Shown here: in pieces, positions 1 through 8,204 of the stretch | Numbering within the stretch: position 1 is the stretch's first letter | Layout: each line of letters begins with the position of its first letter | NCBI RefSeq assembly: GCF_000717185.1 | Contig: NZ_JNYE01000069.1 | Location: 1 to 42,585, forward strand | DNA from: Kitasatospora phosalacinea | GTDB taxonomy: Bacteria; Actinomycetota; Actinomycetes; Streptomycetales; Streptomycetaceae | DNA length: 42,585 nucleotides | Reading direction: 5' to 3' | The notes under the pieces: generated by a model | The model's input: the letters and a program-made list of their open reading frames with translations, nothing else | What the model was told of the DNA's origin: nothing | Database searches by the model: none | Program-made: the position numbers and the translations under genes

Positions 1-95
1 GCAGATGTCGCAATCCACACCGAGCCAGAAGGCCCTCACTCATTTCAAGATCACCACACCGTGAACCCCGTCACCAACCTCCGTGGTCAGTACAC

Positions 96-1175
96 CTAGC
101 GGGCGCTCGCCTCGTGGACGAAGGCGACGAGGCGGGTGAGCGCGTCCGGGTCCATGGTGGGCATGACGCCGTGGCCGAGGTTGAAGATGTGGTGGCTGCC
201 GCCGAGGGCCTGGGCGGCGTGCAGGACCTCGCGGGCCTTGGTCTCGACGACGTGGGTGGGGGCGTAGAGGACGGCGGGGTCGAGGTTGCCCTGCAGGCCC
301 TTGCCGGGGCCGACCCGGTTGGCGGCCTCGTCGAGCGGGACGCGCCAGTCGACGCCGACGATGTCCGCGCCGGCCTGGCCCATCAGGCCGAGGAGTTCGC
401 CGGTGTTGACGCCGAAGTGGATCCGCGGGACGCCGTAGGGCTCGACCGCGTCGAAGACCTTGGCGCTGGCGGGCATCACCGAGCGGCGGTACTCGTCGGG
501 GGCGAGCGCGCCCGCCCAGGAGTCGAAGAGCTGGACCGCCGAGGCGCCGGCCTCGATCTGGATCTTCAGGAAGGCGGAGGTGATCTGCGCGAGCCGGTCG
601 ACGAGTTCGGCCCACAGCTCGGGGGCGCCGTACATCATCGCCTTGGTGTTCTCGTACGACTTCGAGGGGCCGCCCTCGACCAGGTAGCTGGCCAGGGTGA
701 AGGGGGCCCCGGCGAAGCCGATCAGCGGGGTGGCGCCGAGTTCGGCGACCAGCAGGCCGACGGCCTCGGTGATGTAGGGCATGTCGTCGGGTTCGAGCGG
801 GCGCAGCCGCTGGAGGTCGGCGGCGGTGCGGATCGGGTCGGCGATGACCGGGCCGACGCCGCCCTTGATCTCGACGTCGATGCCGACGGCCTTGAGCGGG
901 ACGACGATGTCGGAGAAGAAGATGGCCGCGTCGACCTTGTGGCGGCGCACCGGCTGGAGGGTGATCTCCTTGACCAGGTCGGGCTGCATGCAGGCGTCGA
1001 GCATCGGGATGCCCTCGCGCACCTTGAGGTACTCGGGCAGCGAGCGCCCGGCCTGCCGCATGAACCACACGGGGGTGTGCGGCACGGGTTCGTTGCGGGC
1101 GGCGCGCAGGAAGACGGAGTCGTAGGCGGCGCCGCGGGGCCGCTGACCGGACTGGGCTGCGGGGGTCTCACTCAC
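96..1175 (-). CDS. hemE: Uroporphyrinogen decarboxylase
   Basis: The enzyme removes four acetate carboxyls from uroporphyrinogen III to give coproporphyrinogen III, a cytosolic step of haem synthesis. The 359-residue product has the usual family length. Its N-terminal half carries [15 protein letters not shown], which contains the substrate-binding arginine region, followed by FFSDIVVPL and [17 protein letters not shown]. The C-terminal [10 protein letters not shown] motif is also typical. The GTG start at 1175 gives MSETPAAQ and has a GAGG about nine bases upstream. It is divergent from the DUF3000 gene across 185 bp; no other haem gene is adjacent. Identification rests on many family-wide motifs and is very secure. 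Confidence 0.97.
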   Translation of the reverse strand: MSETPAAQSGQRPRGAAYDSVFLRAARNEPVPHTPVWFMRQAGRSLPEYLKVREGIPMLDACMQPDLVKEITLQPVRRHKVDAAIFFSDIVVPLKAVGIDVEIKGGVGPVIADPIRTAADLQRLRPLEPDDMPYITEAVGLLVAELGATPLIGFAGAPFTLASYLVEGGPSKSYENTKAMMYGAPELWAELVDRLAQITSAFLKIQIEAGASAVQLFDSWAGALAPDEYRRSVMPASAKVFDAVEPYGVPRIHFGVNTGELLGLMGQAGADIVGVDWRVPLDEAANRVGPGKGLQGNLDPAVLYAPTHVVETKAREVLHAAQALGGSHHIFNLGHGVMPTMDPDALTRLVAFVHEASAR

Positions 1176-1347
1176 GGGTCACATCCTCGCACGGGGCCGG
1201 TGCGCTCCCGTCCGGGCGGGTGGCGCGGCCAGGCAAAACGGACACCTCGGGCGGCGGTCGTCGGGGCGGGGTCCACGGCCCGGTCGTTTTCCGGGTTTTC
1301 GGCACGCCGGAGGTACGAAAGTGCTCGGATTGCGGGTCCGCGCCGCC

Positions 1348-1361
1348 TAGGCTTCCGGTCA
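1348..1361 (+). promoter_or_regulatory. Probable leaderless promoter of the DUF3000 gene
   Basis: TAGGCT at 1348-1353 matches TAnnnT and is followed after seven bases by the ATG at 1361. No purine-rich ribosome site lies between them, so transcription probably begins at or next to the start codon. No convincing -35 element is seen at 16-18 bp. Confidence 0.5.
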
Positions 1362-2014
1362 TGGCAGCGGTCGGCGGGCAATCCGCACAGGGTGGAGGAA
1401 CGGGCAGGGAGTCGGCGCCGATCGAGTTCCGCGACGCGGTCGAGGCGCTGACCGGGGCGCGGTTGCGTCCCGAGGTGCGGCTGTCGCCGCAGCCCGCCCC
1501 CCGTCGGCTGGCCCCGTACGCCTTCGCGCTCTCCGCCTCGGTCGAGGTGGACGGCGAGGAGTTGGCGGACGGCACCCTGGTGCTGCTGCACGACCCGTCC
1601 GCGCCGGAGGCGTGGAGCGGGGACTTCCGGGTGGTCACCATGACCCGGGCCGAGCTGGAGCCGGAGATGGCGGGCGACCCGCTGCTGTCCGAGGTCGGCT
1701 GGAGCTGGCTGCTGGACGCGCTGCAGACGCAGGCCGCCGGGTACACCGAGCCGTCCGGCACGGTGACCAGGTGCCACTCGCAGTACTTCGGTGCGCTGGT
1801 CGAGCGCGGTTCGTCCACCGAGATCGAGCTGCGGGCGTCCTGGACGCCGGCCGACCGCCGCTTCGAGCGGCACCTGGCCGCCTGGGCGGACCTGCTGTGC
1901 GTGTGCGCGGGGCTGCCGCCGTCCGCCCCGGCGCCGCTGCCCGCGGAGGGGCCGGGCGTGCTGGGCGGGGTGGTGCCGATGCCGGCCCGCCGCCGTCCGC
2001 GCAACTCGCACTGA
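1361..2014 (+). CDS. DUF3000 family protein
   Basis: This 217-residue protein matches the actinobacterial DUF3000 family, whose function is unknown. It is recognised by IEFRDAVEALTGARLRPEV near the N terminus, followed by APRRLAPYAFALSASVEV and a central SEVGWSWLLDALQ segment. No signal peptide or membrane segment is visible, so it is probably cytosolic. I chose the ATG at 1361. A TAGGCT hexamer ends eight bases before it and there is no ribosome site, which fits leaderless translation; an in-frame ATG at 1220 would add 47 low-complexity residues. Its place beside hemE and before the response regulator is, as I remember it, conserved in streptomycetes. No function can be assigned. Confidence 0.88.
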   Translation: MAAVGGQSAQGGGTGRESAPIEFRDAVEALTGARLRPEVRLSPQPAPRRLAPYAFALSASVEVDGEELADGTLVLLHDPSAPEAWSGDFRVVTMTRAELEPEMAGDPLLSEVGWSWLLDALQTQAAGYTEPSGTVTRCHSQYFGALVERGSSTEIELRASWTPADRRFERHLAAWADLLCVCAGLPPSAPAPLPAEGPGVLGGVVPMPARRRPRNSH

Positions 2015-2387
2015 CGCCGTCGGCGCGTCCGTCCGCCACCGGCCGCTGAGCGGCCGTCAGGCGTTCCCGACACCTCAGGGGGACAACCCCGCGCTCCGGT
2101 CCCGGTGCCACCCGCAGGACTGACGGAGTGTGACTTCGCGGGCACTCCAGGTCAATTACCTGCACGTTCACGATCACCAAAGTGTCGACAGTGATCGATT
2201 CTGTGCGATTTCCAGGCATGTCGTACCGGTCATCTGCACGATTTGTCCGTATTGTTACTCACCAGATCGTGATCACCCGCTAAAGCCGGGCACGGTTGAT
2301 GCCGAAGGTGTCAGTGACCCTTTCCAGACGCGGAACGCTCCGACCGCCCCCTCGGGGTTCGTCCGCCACTCCCCCCGGAGGCCTCAG
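2015..2387. other. 373-bp non-coding gap before the response regulator
   Basis: No gene is supported here. A short hairpin (CGGCCGC / GCGGCCG, 2040-2056) follows the DUF3000 stop and may be a weak terminator. Bases 2140-2290 are much richer in A and T than the rest of the window and include a perfect GTGATCAC palindrome at 2269-2276. This is probably the regulatory region of the downstream response regulator, with a long 5' leader. I could not place a convincing -35/-10 pair. Confidence 0.5.
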
Positions 2388-3128
2388 GTGTCGGTCCTTC
2401 TCGAGCACCCCGCAAGCGTGGTCGCCTACCGTCCGACGAAGCCCACCGCCATGGTGGTCATCGCAGATCCCCGGGTCCGGAACACGGTCACCCGGCACCT
2501 ATGGGCGCTGGGCGTCCGTGACGTCATCGAGGTCTCCTCGATCGCCGAGGCCCGCCCCCGGGTCTCCACCCCGCGCGACATCTGCATCGCCGACGTCCAC
2601 CTGCCGGACGGCTCCGGCCTGACCGTCCTGGCCGAGACCCGCGCCGCGGGCTGGCCCAACGGCCTGGCGCTGTCCGCCGCCGACGACATCGGCGCGGTCC
2701 GCTCGGCGCTGGCCGGCGGCGTCAAGGGATACGTGGTGACCGGCACCCGCACCAACATGCCGATGCCCGGCCGCCCCGGCCTGCCGATCGGCGCCGGGCT
2801 GGCCGGGCGGATGCGCCGCCCCGGCATCCCCGGCCACCACCACCCCGGTGCGCCCGGCCACCACGGCGCCCCCGGCCAGCCCGGTGCCGCGCCCGGCGCC
2901 CCGGGTGCGCCCGGCGCGCAGCCCTCGGCGTACCGGGAGCTGTCCGGCCGCGAGGTGGAGGTGCTGCGGCTGGTCGCCGAGGGCCAGTCGAACAAGGCGA
3001 TCGGCGTGGCGATGGGCCTGTCGGCGCTGACGGTGAAGAGCCACCTGGCGCGGATCGCCCGCAAGCTGGGCACCGGCGACCGGGCGGGCATGGTGGCCGT
3101 GGCGCTGCGCACCGGCATCATCCACTGA
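2388..3128 (+). CDS. Atypical LuxR/NarL-type response regulator with collagen-like linker
   Basis: A 246-residue probable transcription factor. Residues 20-120 form a receiver-like domain with the phospho-acceptor-like Asp69 in CIADVHLPDGSGL. The N-terminal acidic pocket is reduced (VVIADPRVR), and the usual lysine of the YLxK segment is replaced (GYVVTGT), so phosphorylation may not be the switch. Residues about 122-181 are a Gly/Pro-rich linker with PGxPG repeats and a histidine cluster. The C terminus is a LuxR helix-turn-helix (LSGREVEVLRLVAEGQSNKA, then LTVKSHLARIARKLG). The GTG start follows CGGAGG by five bases. No kinase gene is adjacent, so it is an orphan. A strong terminator follows. 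Confidence 0.85.
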   Translation: MSVLLEHPASVVAYRPTKPTAMVVIADPRVRNTVTRHLWALGVRDVIEVSSIAEARPRVSTPRDICIADVHLPDGSGLTVLAETRAAGWPNGLALSAADDIGAVRSALAGGVKGYVVTGTRTNMPMPGRPGLPIGAGLAGRMRRPGIPGHHHPGAPGHHGAPGQPGAAPGAPGAPGAQPSAYRELSGREVEVLRLVAEGQSNKAIGVAMGLSALTVKSHLARIARKLGTGDRAGMVAVALRTGIIH

Positions 3129-3147
3129 CCCGCATCGTCCCTGGTGG

Positions 3148-3176
3148 CGGCCCGGAGGAACGTTTCCTCCGGGCCG
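3148..3176 (+). terminator. Hairpin terminator after the response regulator
   Basis: A perfect 13-bp stem (3148-3160 with 3164-3176, arms CGGCCCGGAGGAA and its complement) closes a three-base loop 20 bp after the stop codon. It separates the regulator from the RNase D gene. Confidence 0.8.
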
Positions 3177-3341
3177 TCGTCGCGCCCGCTCCCGGGCGGC
3201 CGGACCGCCGCCGGTGACGGCCCGTCAGCCCACCCGGGCGGCGTTCCGCGGCGGCGACCGAACCGCGCGCCGACCCCGGCTGGCATATGTCCGAACATCG
3301 TCCGACCAGTCAGACAACACTCCCGGCGGCGGCACACGACG

Positions 3342-3354
3342 TACCCTTGGGGGG
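3342..3354 (+). promoter_or_regulatory. Probable leaderless promoter of the RNase D-like gene
   Basis: TACCCT at 3342-3347 lies six bases before the GTG at 3354. Only a run of G separates them and there is no spaced ribosome site. The spacing fits transcription starting at the start codon. The -35 region is not clear. Confidence 0.45.
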
Positions 3355-4589
3355 TGACCGACGCCGTAGCCTCCATCCCCGAAGAGACCGCCCCGGTTCC
3401 GCTCCTCGAACCCAGGGACGGACTCCCACCGGTGGTGGCGGACGACGCGGCCCTCGCCGCCGTCGTCGAGTCCCTCCGCGGCGGCACCGGGCCGGTCGCC
3501 GTCGACGCCGAACGCGCCTCCGGCTACCGCTACGGCCAGCGCGCCTACCTGATCCAGCTGCGCCGCCGGGGCGCGGGCACCGCGCTGATCGACCCGATCG
3601 CCTGCCCCGACCTGACCGGCCTGAACGCCGCGCTCGCCGACGCCGAGTGGGTCGTGCACGCCGCCACCCAGGACCTGCCCTGCCTGTTCGAGGTCGGCAT
3701 GCACCCGGGCGTGCTGTTCGACACCGAGCTGGCCGGGCGGCTCGCCGGGTTCGCCCGGGTCGGGCTCGGCCCGATGACCGAGAACGTGCTGGGCCTGTCG
3801 CTGGCCAAGGAGCACTCCGCGGTCGACTGGTCCACCCGCCCGCTGCCCGAGCCCTGGCTGCGCTACGCCGCGCTGGACGTCGAGGTGCTGGTCGACCTGC
3901 GGGACGCGCTGGAGGCCGAACTCGACCGGCAGGGCAAACTCGACTGGGCGCACCAGGAGTTCGCCGCGCTGGCCGCCGCGCCGCCGCCCTCCCCCCGGGT
4001 CGACCCCTGGCGGCGCACCTCCCAGCTGCACAAGGTCCGCCGCCGCCGCCAGCTCGCCGCCGTCCGCGAGCTGTGGCTCGCCCGGGACCGGATCGCCCGC
4101 GAGCGGGACGTCTCCCCCGGCCGGGTGCTGGCCGACGCCGCGATCGTGAACGCCGCGCTCGCCATGCCGCTCAACGCGCCCGCGCTGATCGCCGTCCAGG
4201 GCTTCGGGCCGCGGGTGAACCGCCGCCAGCTGGAGCAGTGGCTGGCCGCGATCGAGCGCGCCCGCGAGATCCCCGAGGCCGCGCTGCCGCCCGCGACCGC
4301 CCCGCACGACGGCCCGCCGCCGCCGCGCGCCTGGGTCGAGAAGGACCCGGTCGCCGCGGCCCGGCTGAGCGGCGCCCGCGCCGCCGTGGCCGCCCTCGCC
4401 GAGCAGCACCACCTGCCCGCGGAGAACCTGATCACCCCCGACCTGGTCCGCCGGGTCTCCTGGGAGCCCCCGGCCGAGCCGGACTCCGACGCCGTCGCGG
4501 CCGCGCTGCGGGCGCTGGGCGCGCGCGCCTGGCAGACCGACCTGGTCGCCCCGGCGCTGGCGAAGGCGTTCCGGGAGGCCGCGGCCTGA
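3354..4589 (+). CDS. RNase D-like 3'-5' exonuclease with HRDC domain
   Basis: The 411-residue protein has the DEDDy exonuclease fold: DAE at residues 51-53, Asp107 in HAATQDLPCL, and Tyr171/Asp175 in YAALD. An HRDC nucleic-acid-binding domain follows at about residues 220-300 (HKVRRRRQLAAVRELWLARD). The C-terminal 100 residues resemble the second helical region seen in actinobacterial homologues. The known family trims 3' ends of structured RNAs such as tRNA precursors. The GTG start at 3354 leaves about 20 residues before the domain; a start further upstream would add unrelated sequence. The protein is cytosolic. It stands just before the beta-oxidation genes, separated by a 137-bp promoter gap, with no obvious functional link. 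Confidence 0.92.
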   Translation: MTDAVASIPEETAPVPLLEPRDGLPPVVADDAALAAVVESLRGGTGPVAVDAERASGYRYGQRAYLIQLRRRGAGTALIDPIACPDLTGLNAALADAEWVVHAATQDLPCLFEVGMHPGVLFDTELAGRLAGFARVGLGPMTENVLGLSLAKEHSAVDWSTRPLPEPWLRYAALDVEVLVDLRDALEAELDRQGKLDWAHQEFAALAAAPPPSPRVDPWRRTSQLHKVRRRRQLAAVRELWLARDRIARERDVSPGRVLADAAIVNAALAMPLNAPALIAVQGFGPRVNRRQLEQWLAAIERAREIPEAALPPATAPHDGPPPPRAWVEKDPVAAARLSGARAAVAALAEQHHLPAENLITPDLVRRVSWEPPAEPDSDAVAAALRALGARAWQTDLVAPALAKAFREAAA

Positions 4590-4631
4590 GCGGCGGCGCG
4601 GCCGCGTCGTCCGGGTCACGTCCGCAGCTCC

Positions 4632-4661
4632 TTGCCGGGCGTTGTTACTCGTGGGTAGATT
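4632..4661 (+). promoter_or_regulatory. Promoter with operator-like repeat before the beta-oxidation operon
   Basis: TTGCCG at 4632-4637 and TAGATT at 4656-4661 are separated by 18 bp and form a plausible vegetative promoter 66 bp before the thiolase GTG. The imperfect inverted repeat TTAC-TCGTGG-GTAG (4645-4658) overlaps the -10 box and could be a repressor site. The identity of the regulator is not known from the sequence. Confidence 0.5.
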
Positions 4662-4726
4662 GGTGGGCGTAGCGGCGCCGCTCCTGGGCGCGCTCATCGT
4701 CATGTCCCCCTGGGAGGAGAGCCCCC

Positions 4727-5944
4727 GTGCCTCGTACCGCGAGGGACGTCGTCTTCGTCGACGGCGTCCGCACCCCGTTCGGCAAGGCCGGCCCGAAGGG
4801 CATCTACCACGAGACGCGCGCCGACGACCTGGTCGTCAAGTGCATCCGTGAGCTCGTGCGCCGCAACCCGAGCCTGCCCGTCGAGCGGATCGACGAGGTC
4901 GCCGTCGCGGCGACCACCCAGATCGGCGACCAGGGCCTGACCATCGGCCGCACCGCCGCGCTGCTCTCCGGCCTGCCGAAGTCCGTCCCCGGCTACGCGA
5001 TCGACCGGATGTGCGCCGGTGCGATGACGGCCGTCACCACCACCGCGGGCGGCATCGCCTTCGGCGCGTACGACGTCGTGGTGGCCGGCGGCGTCGAGCA
5101 CATGGGGCGCCACCCGATGGGCGAGGGCGTGGACCCGAACCCGCGGTTCGTCTCGGAGAAGCTGGTCGACGAGTCCGCCCTGTTCATGGGCATGACCGCG
5201 GAGAACCTGCACGACCGCTTCCCGCACATCACCAAGGAGCGCTGCGACGCGTTCGCGGTGCGCTCGCAGGAGAAGGCCGCGAAGGCGTACGCCAACGGCG
5301 ACATCCAGCCGGACCTGGTGCCGATCGCGGTCCGCAACACCAACCCCGAGGTCGGCGAGACCGGCTGGGGCCTGGCCACCGTGGACGAGCCGCTGCGGCC
5401 GGGCACCACGATGGAGTCGCTGGCGGGCCTGAAGACCCCGTTCCGCCCGCACGGCAACGTCACCGCGGGCAACGCGGCCGGCCTGAACGACGGCGCGACC
5501 GCCTCGCTGCTGGCCGCCGAGGACGTGGCCCGCGAGCTGGGCCTGCCGGTCAAGATGCGCCTGGTCAGCTACGCCTTCGCGGGCGTCGAGCCCGAGGTGA
5601 TGGGCATCGGCCCCGTCCCGGCGACCGAGAAGGCACTGGCCAAGGCCGGTCTGACCATCGACGACATCGGCGCGTTCGAGGTCAACGAGGCCTTCGCCGT
5701 GCAGGTGCTGGCCTTCCTGGACCACTACGGCATCGCCGACGACGACGAGCGGGTCAACCCGTACGGCGGCGCGATCGCGTTCGGCCACCCGCTGGCCTCC
5801 TCGGGCGTGCGCCTGATGACCCAGCTGGCCCGCCGCTTCGAGCAGCGGCCCGACGTCCGCTACGGCATCACCACCATGTGCATCGGCTTCGGCATGGGCG
5901 GCACCGTCATCTGGGAGAACCCCCACTTCGAGGGTGGTAAGTGA
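4727..5944 (+). CDS. fadA: Acetyl-CoA C-acyltransferase (3-ketoacyl-CoA thiolase)
   Basis: A 405-residue thiolase that cleaves 3-ketoacyl-CoA with CoA in the last step of beta-oxidation. The nucleophilic Cys96 lies in DRMCAGAMTAV, His354 in AFGHPLASSG, and the second active-site Cys385 in TTMCIGFGMGG. The central NEAFAVQVLAFLDH segment is also typical. The GTG start is preceded by GGGAGGA with nine bases between. The stop overlaps the first possible GTG of the next gene by four bases, indicating translational coupling with the fused hydratase/dehydrogenase. Together they form the trifunctional beta-oxidation pair; the promoter appears to lie at 4632-4661. Confidence 0.96.
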   Translation: MPRTARDVVFVDGVRTPFGKAGPKGIYHETRADDLVVKCIRELVRRNPSLPVERIDEVAVAATTQIGDQGLTIGRTAALLSGLPKSVPGYAIDRMCAGAMTAVTTTAGGIAFGAYDVVVAGGVEHMGRHPMGEGVDPNPRFVSEKLVDESALFMGMTAENLHDRFPHITKERCDAFAVRSQEKAAKAYANGDIQPDLVPIAVRNTNPEVGETGWGLATVDEPLRPGTTMESLAGLKTPFRPHGNVTAGNAAGLNDGATASLLAAEDVARELGLPVKMRLVSYAFAGVEPEVMGIGPVPATEKALAKAGLTIDDIGAFEVNEAFAVQVLAFLDHYGIADDDERVNPYGGAIAFGHPLASSGVRLMTQLARRFEQRPDVRYGITTMCIGFGMGGTVIWENPHFEGGK

Positions 5945-5946
5945 CC

Positions 5947-8073
5947 ATGAGCACCACTGAACTGCTGCAGCGCGCCGCCGGACTGTTCCCCGGCGAGGTC
6001 GTCACCACCGCGCACGTACGCCACCTGGACCTGCCGCTGCGGGCCGGCAAGCTGGCGCTGATCACCCTGGACAACGGCTTCGACCACACCAAGCCGACCA
6101 CCTTCGGCCCCGGCTCGCTGGCCAAGCTGTCCGAGGCGCTGGACCAGGTCGAGGCGGAGGCCGCGGCGGGCCGGGTGGTCGCGGTCGCGATCACCGGCAA
6201 GCCGTTCATCTTCGCGGTCGGCGCCGACCTCAAGGGCGTCGAGCTGCTCACCGAGCACTCCGACGCGCTGGCCATCGGCAAGGGCGGCCACGACGTCTTC
6301 AAGCGGATCGCCGCGCTGCCCGTCCCGTCCTTCGCGTTCTACAACGGCGCGGCGATGGGCGGCGGCGTCGAGGTCGGCCTGCACTGCACCTACCGCACCG
6401 TCAGCGCGGGCGTCCCGGCGTTCTCGCTGCCCGAGGTCTTCCTCGGCCTGGTGCCCGGCTGGGGCGGCTGCACCCTGCTGCCGAACCTGATCGGCCCCGC
6501 CAAGGCCGTCAAGGTCATCATCGAGAACTCGATGGCGCAGAACAAGCAGCTCAAGGGCAAGGACGTGTTCGAGCTCGGCATCGCGGACGCGATCTTCGAG
6601 CCGGCCGACTTCCTGGAGCAGTCGCTGCTGTGGGCCGCGAAGGTCCTCACCGGCGGGGTCGCCGTGGAGCGCGAGGAGTTCGACCGCGGCAAGGCCTGGG
6701 ACGACGCCGTGCTGTGGGGCCGCTGGGTCGCCGACGCCAAGGTGCACGGGGCCGCCCCGGCCGCGTACAAGGCGCTCGACATCATCCAGCAGGTCAAGGA
6801 CGGCGACCTGCAGGCCGGCTTCGACGCGGAGGACGCCGCGCTCGCCGACCTGATCATGAGCGGTGAGCTGCGCGCCGGGCTGTACGCCTTCAACCTGGTA
6901 CAGCGCCGCGCCAAGCGGCCGTTCGGCGCGCCGGACAAGTCGCTGGCCCGCCCGGTCTCCAAGGTCGGCGTGGTCGGCGCCGGCCTGATGGCCTCCCAGC
7001 TGGCGCTGCTGTTCGCGCGCCGCCTGGAGGTGCCGGTGGTGCTCACCGACATCGACCAGCAGCGGATCGACAAGGGCGTCGGCTACGTCCACGCCGAGAT
7101 CGACAAGCTGCTGGACAAGGGCCGGATCGGCAAGGACAAGGCCAACAAGCTCAAGGGCCTGGTCTCCGGCCACCTCGACAAGGCCGTCGCGTTCGGCGAC
7201 GCCGACTTCGTGATCGAGGCCGTCTTCGAGGAGATGGGCGTCAAGCAGAAGGTGTTCGCGGAGCTGGAGGCGGTGGTCTCGCCGACCGCCGTGCTGGCCA
7301 CCAACACCTCCTCGCTGTCGGTCACCGAGATGGCCTCCGAGCTCCGGCACCCGGAGCGCGTGGTCGGCTTCCACTTCTTCAACCCGGTCGCGATCCTCCC
7401 ACTGCTGGAGATCGTCCGGGCCGAGCAGACCGACGACGCCTCGCTGGCCACCGCGTTCGGCGTCGCCAAGAAGCTGAAGAAGACCGCGGTGCTCGCCAAG
7501 GACGCCCCCGCGTTCGTGGTCAACCGGATCCTGACCCGCTTCATGGGCGAGATCCAGGGCATCATCGACGAGGGCACCCCGTTCGAGACCGTCGAGGCCG
7601 CGGTCAAGCCGCTCGGCCTGCCGATGTCCCCGATCGCCCTGCTCGAACTGGTCGGCCCCGCCATCGCCCTGCACGTCTCCGAGACCCTGCACGGCGCCTT
7701 CCCGGAGCGGTTCGCCGTCTCCGCGAACCTCGGCAAGGTCGTCGAGGCCGGCAAGCGCGGCTTCTACACCTGGCAGGACGGCGCCCAGGTCCTCGACCCC
7801 GAGGTGCTGGCGCTGCTGACCTTCGGCGACAGCGTCCTCACCGAGGAGCAGGTGCGCGCCCGCGCCCTGGAGGCCGTCGCCCAGGAGATCGGCCTGATGC
7901 TGGAGGAGGGCGTGGTCGGCGAGGCCCAGGACATCGACCTCTGCATGATCACCGGCGCCGGCTGGCCCTTCCACCTCGGCGGCATCACCCCGTACCTCGA
8001 CCGCGAGGGCGTCTCCGAGCGCGTCAACGGCAAGAAGTTCCTGGCCCCCGGCCTGGCTTCGGTCCCCGCCTGA
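5947..8073 (+). CDS. fadB: Fatty acid oxidation complex alpha subunit (enoyl-CoA hydratase / 3-hydroxyacyl-CoA dehydrogenase)
   Basis: A 708-residue bifunctional enzyme. The N-terminal crotonase domain (about 20-290) contains FAVGADLKGVELL and YNGAAMGGGVEVGLHCTYR, which form the oxyanion hole, and LGLVPGWGGCTLLPNL. The NAD-binding domain starts near residue 335 with VGVVGAGLMASQLALLFA. The dehydrogenase motif GFHFFNPVAILPLLEIV is followed by two C-terminal HADH domains. It hydrates enoyl-CoA and oxidises the resulting 3-hydroxyacyl-CoA, handing 3-ketoacyl-CoA to the upstream thiolase. I preferred the ATG at 5947 (GGTGG nine bases upstream) over the overlapping GTG at 5941. Length and domain order are normal for the family. 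Confidence 0.95.
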   Translation: MSTTELLQRAAGLFPGEVVTTAHVRHLDLPLRAGKLALITLDNGFDHTKPTTFGPGSLAKLSEALDQVEAEAAAGRVVAVAITGKPFIFAVGADLKGVELLTEHSDALAIGKGGHDVFKRIAALPVPSFAFYNGAAMGGGVEVGLHCTYRTVSAGVPAFSLPEVFLGLVPGWGGCTLLPNLIGPAKAVKVIIENSMAQNKQLKGKDVFELGIADAIFEPADFLEQSLLWAAKVLTGGVAVEREEFDRGKAWDDAVLWGRWVADAKVHGAAPAAYKALDIIQQVKDGDLQAGFDAEDAALADLIMSGELRAGLYAFNLVQRRAKRPFGAPDKSLARPVSKVGVVGAGLMASQLALLFARRLEVPVVLTDIDQQRIDKGVGYVHAEIDKLLDKGRIGKDKANKLKGLVSGHLDKAVAFGDADFVIEAVFEEMGVKQKVFAELEAVVSPTAVLATNTSSLSVTEMASELRHPERVVGFHFFNPVAILPLLEIVRAEQTDDASLATAFGVAKKLKKTAVLAKDAPAFVVNRILTRFMGEIQGIIDEGTPFETVEAAVKPLGLPMSPIALLELVGPAIALHVSETLHGAFPERFAVSANLGKVVEAGKRGFYTWQDGAQVLDPEVLALLTFGDSVLTEEQVRARALEAVAQEIGLMLEEGVVGEAQDIDLCMITGAGWPFHLGGITPYLDREGVSERVNGKKFLAPGLASVPA

Positions 8074-8105
8074 CGCACCGCCTGACGCAACGCCTGACGC
8101 AACGC
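8062..8105 (+). repeat. 12-bp tandem repeat carrying three in-frame stops
   Basis: The unit CGCCTGACGCAM is repeated with a 12-bp period at the 3' end of fadB. TGA occurs at 8071-8073, 8083-8085 and 8095-8097, all in the fadB frame. The first is the real stop. Confidence 0.7.
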
Positions 8106-8108
8106 CGG

Positions 8109-8158
8109 GAGCCGCCGGGCGTCACCCCTCCTCCGGGACGGGTGCCGCCCGGCGGCTC
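8109..8158 (+). terminator. Terminator of the beta-oxidation operon
   Basis: A perfect 13-bp stem pairs 8109-8121 with 8146-8158 (arm GAGCCGCCGGGCG). An inner CACCC/GGGTG pair extends the hairpin. The sequence TTCTGT follows. Confidence 0.8.
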
Positions 8159-8204
8159 TTCTGTATGCTGCCGGTCCTTCGGGCGCTGAGGGGTGGAGGG
8201 GCAC

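Noticed and set aside
1..95. A gene or RNA at the left edge
   Set aside because: No start, motif or strong hairpin was found. It is simply the sequence downstream of hemE.
114..1451. A long plus-strand open frame over hemE
   Set aside because: It is a complement of hemE codons. HemE motifs are unambiguous on the minus strand.
5941..5943. GTG at 5941 as the fadB start
   Set aside because: It overlaps the thiolase stop and is possible, but the purine-rich site is better spaced for the ATG at 5947. The difference is two residues.
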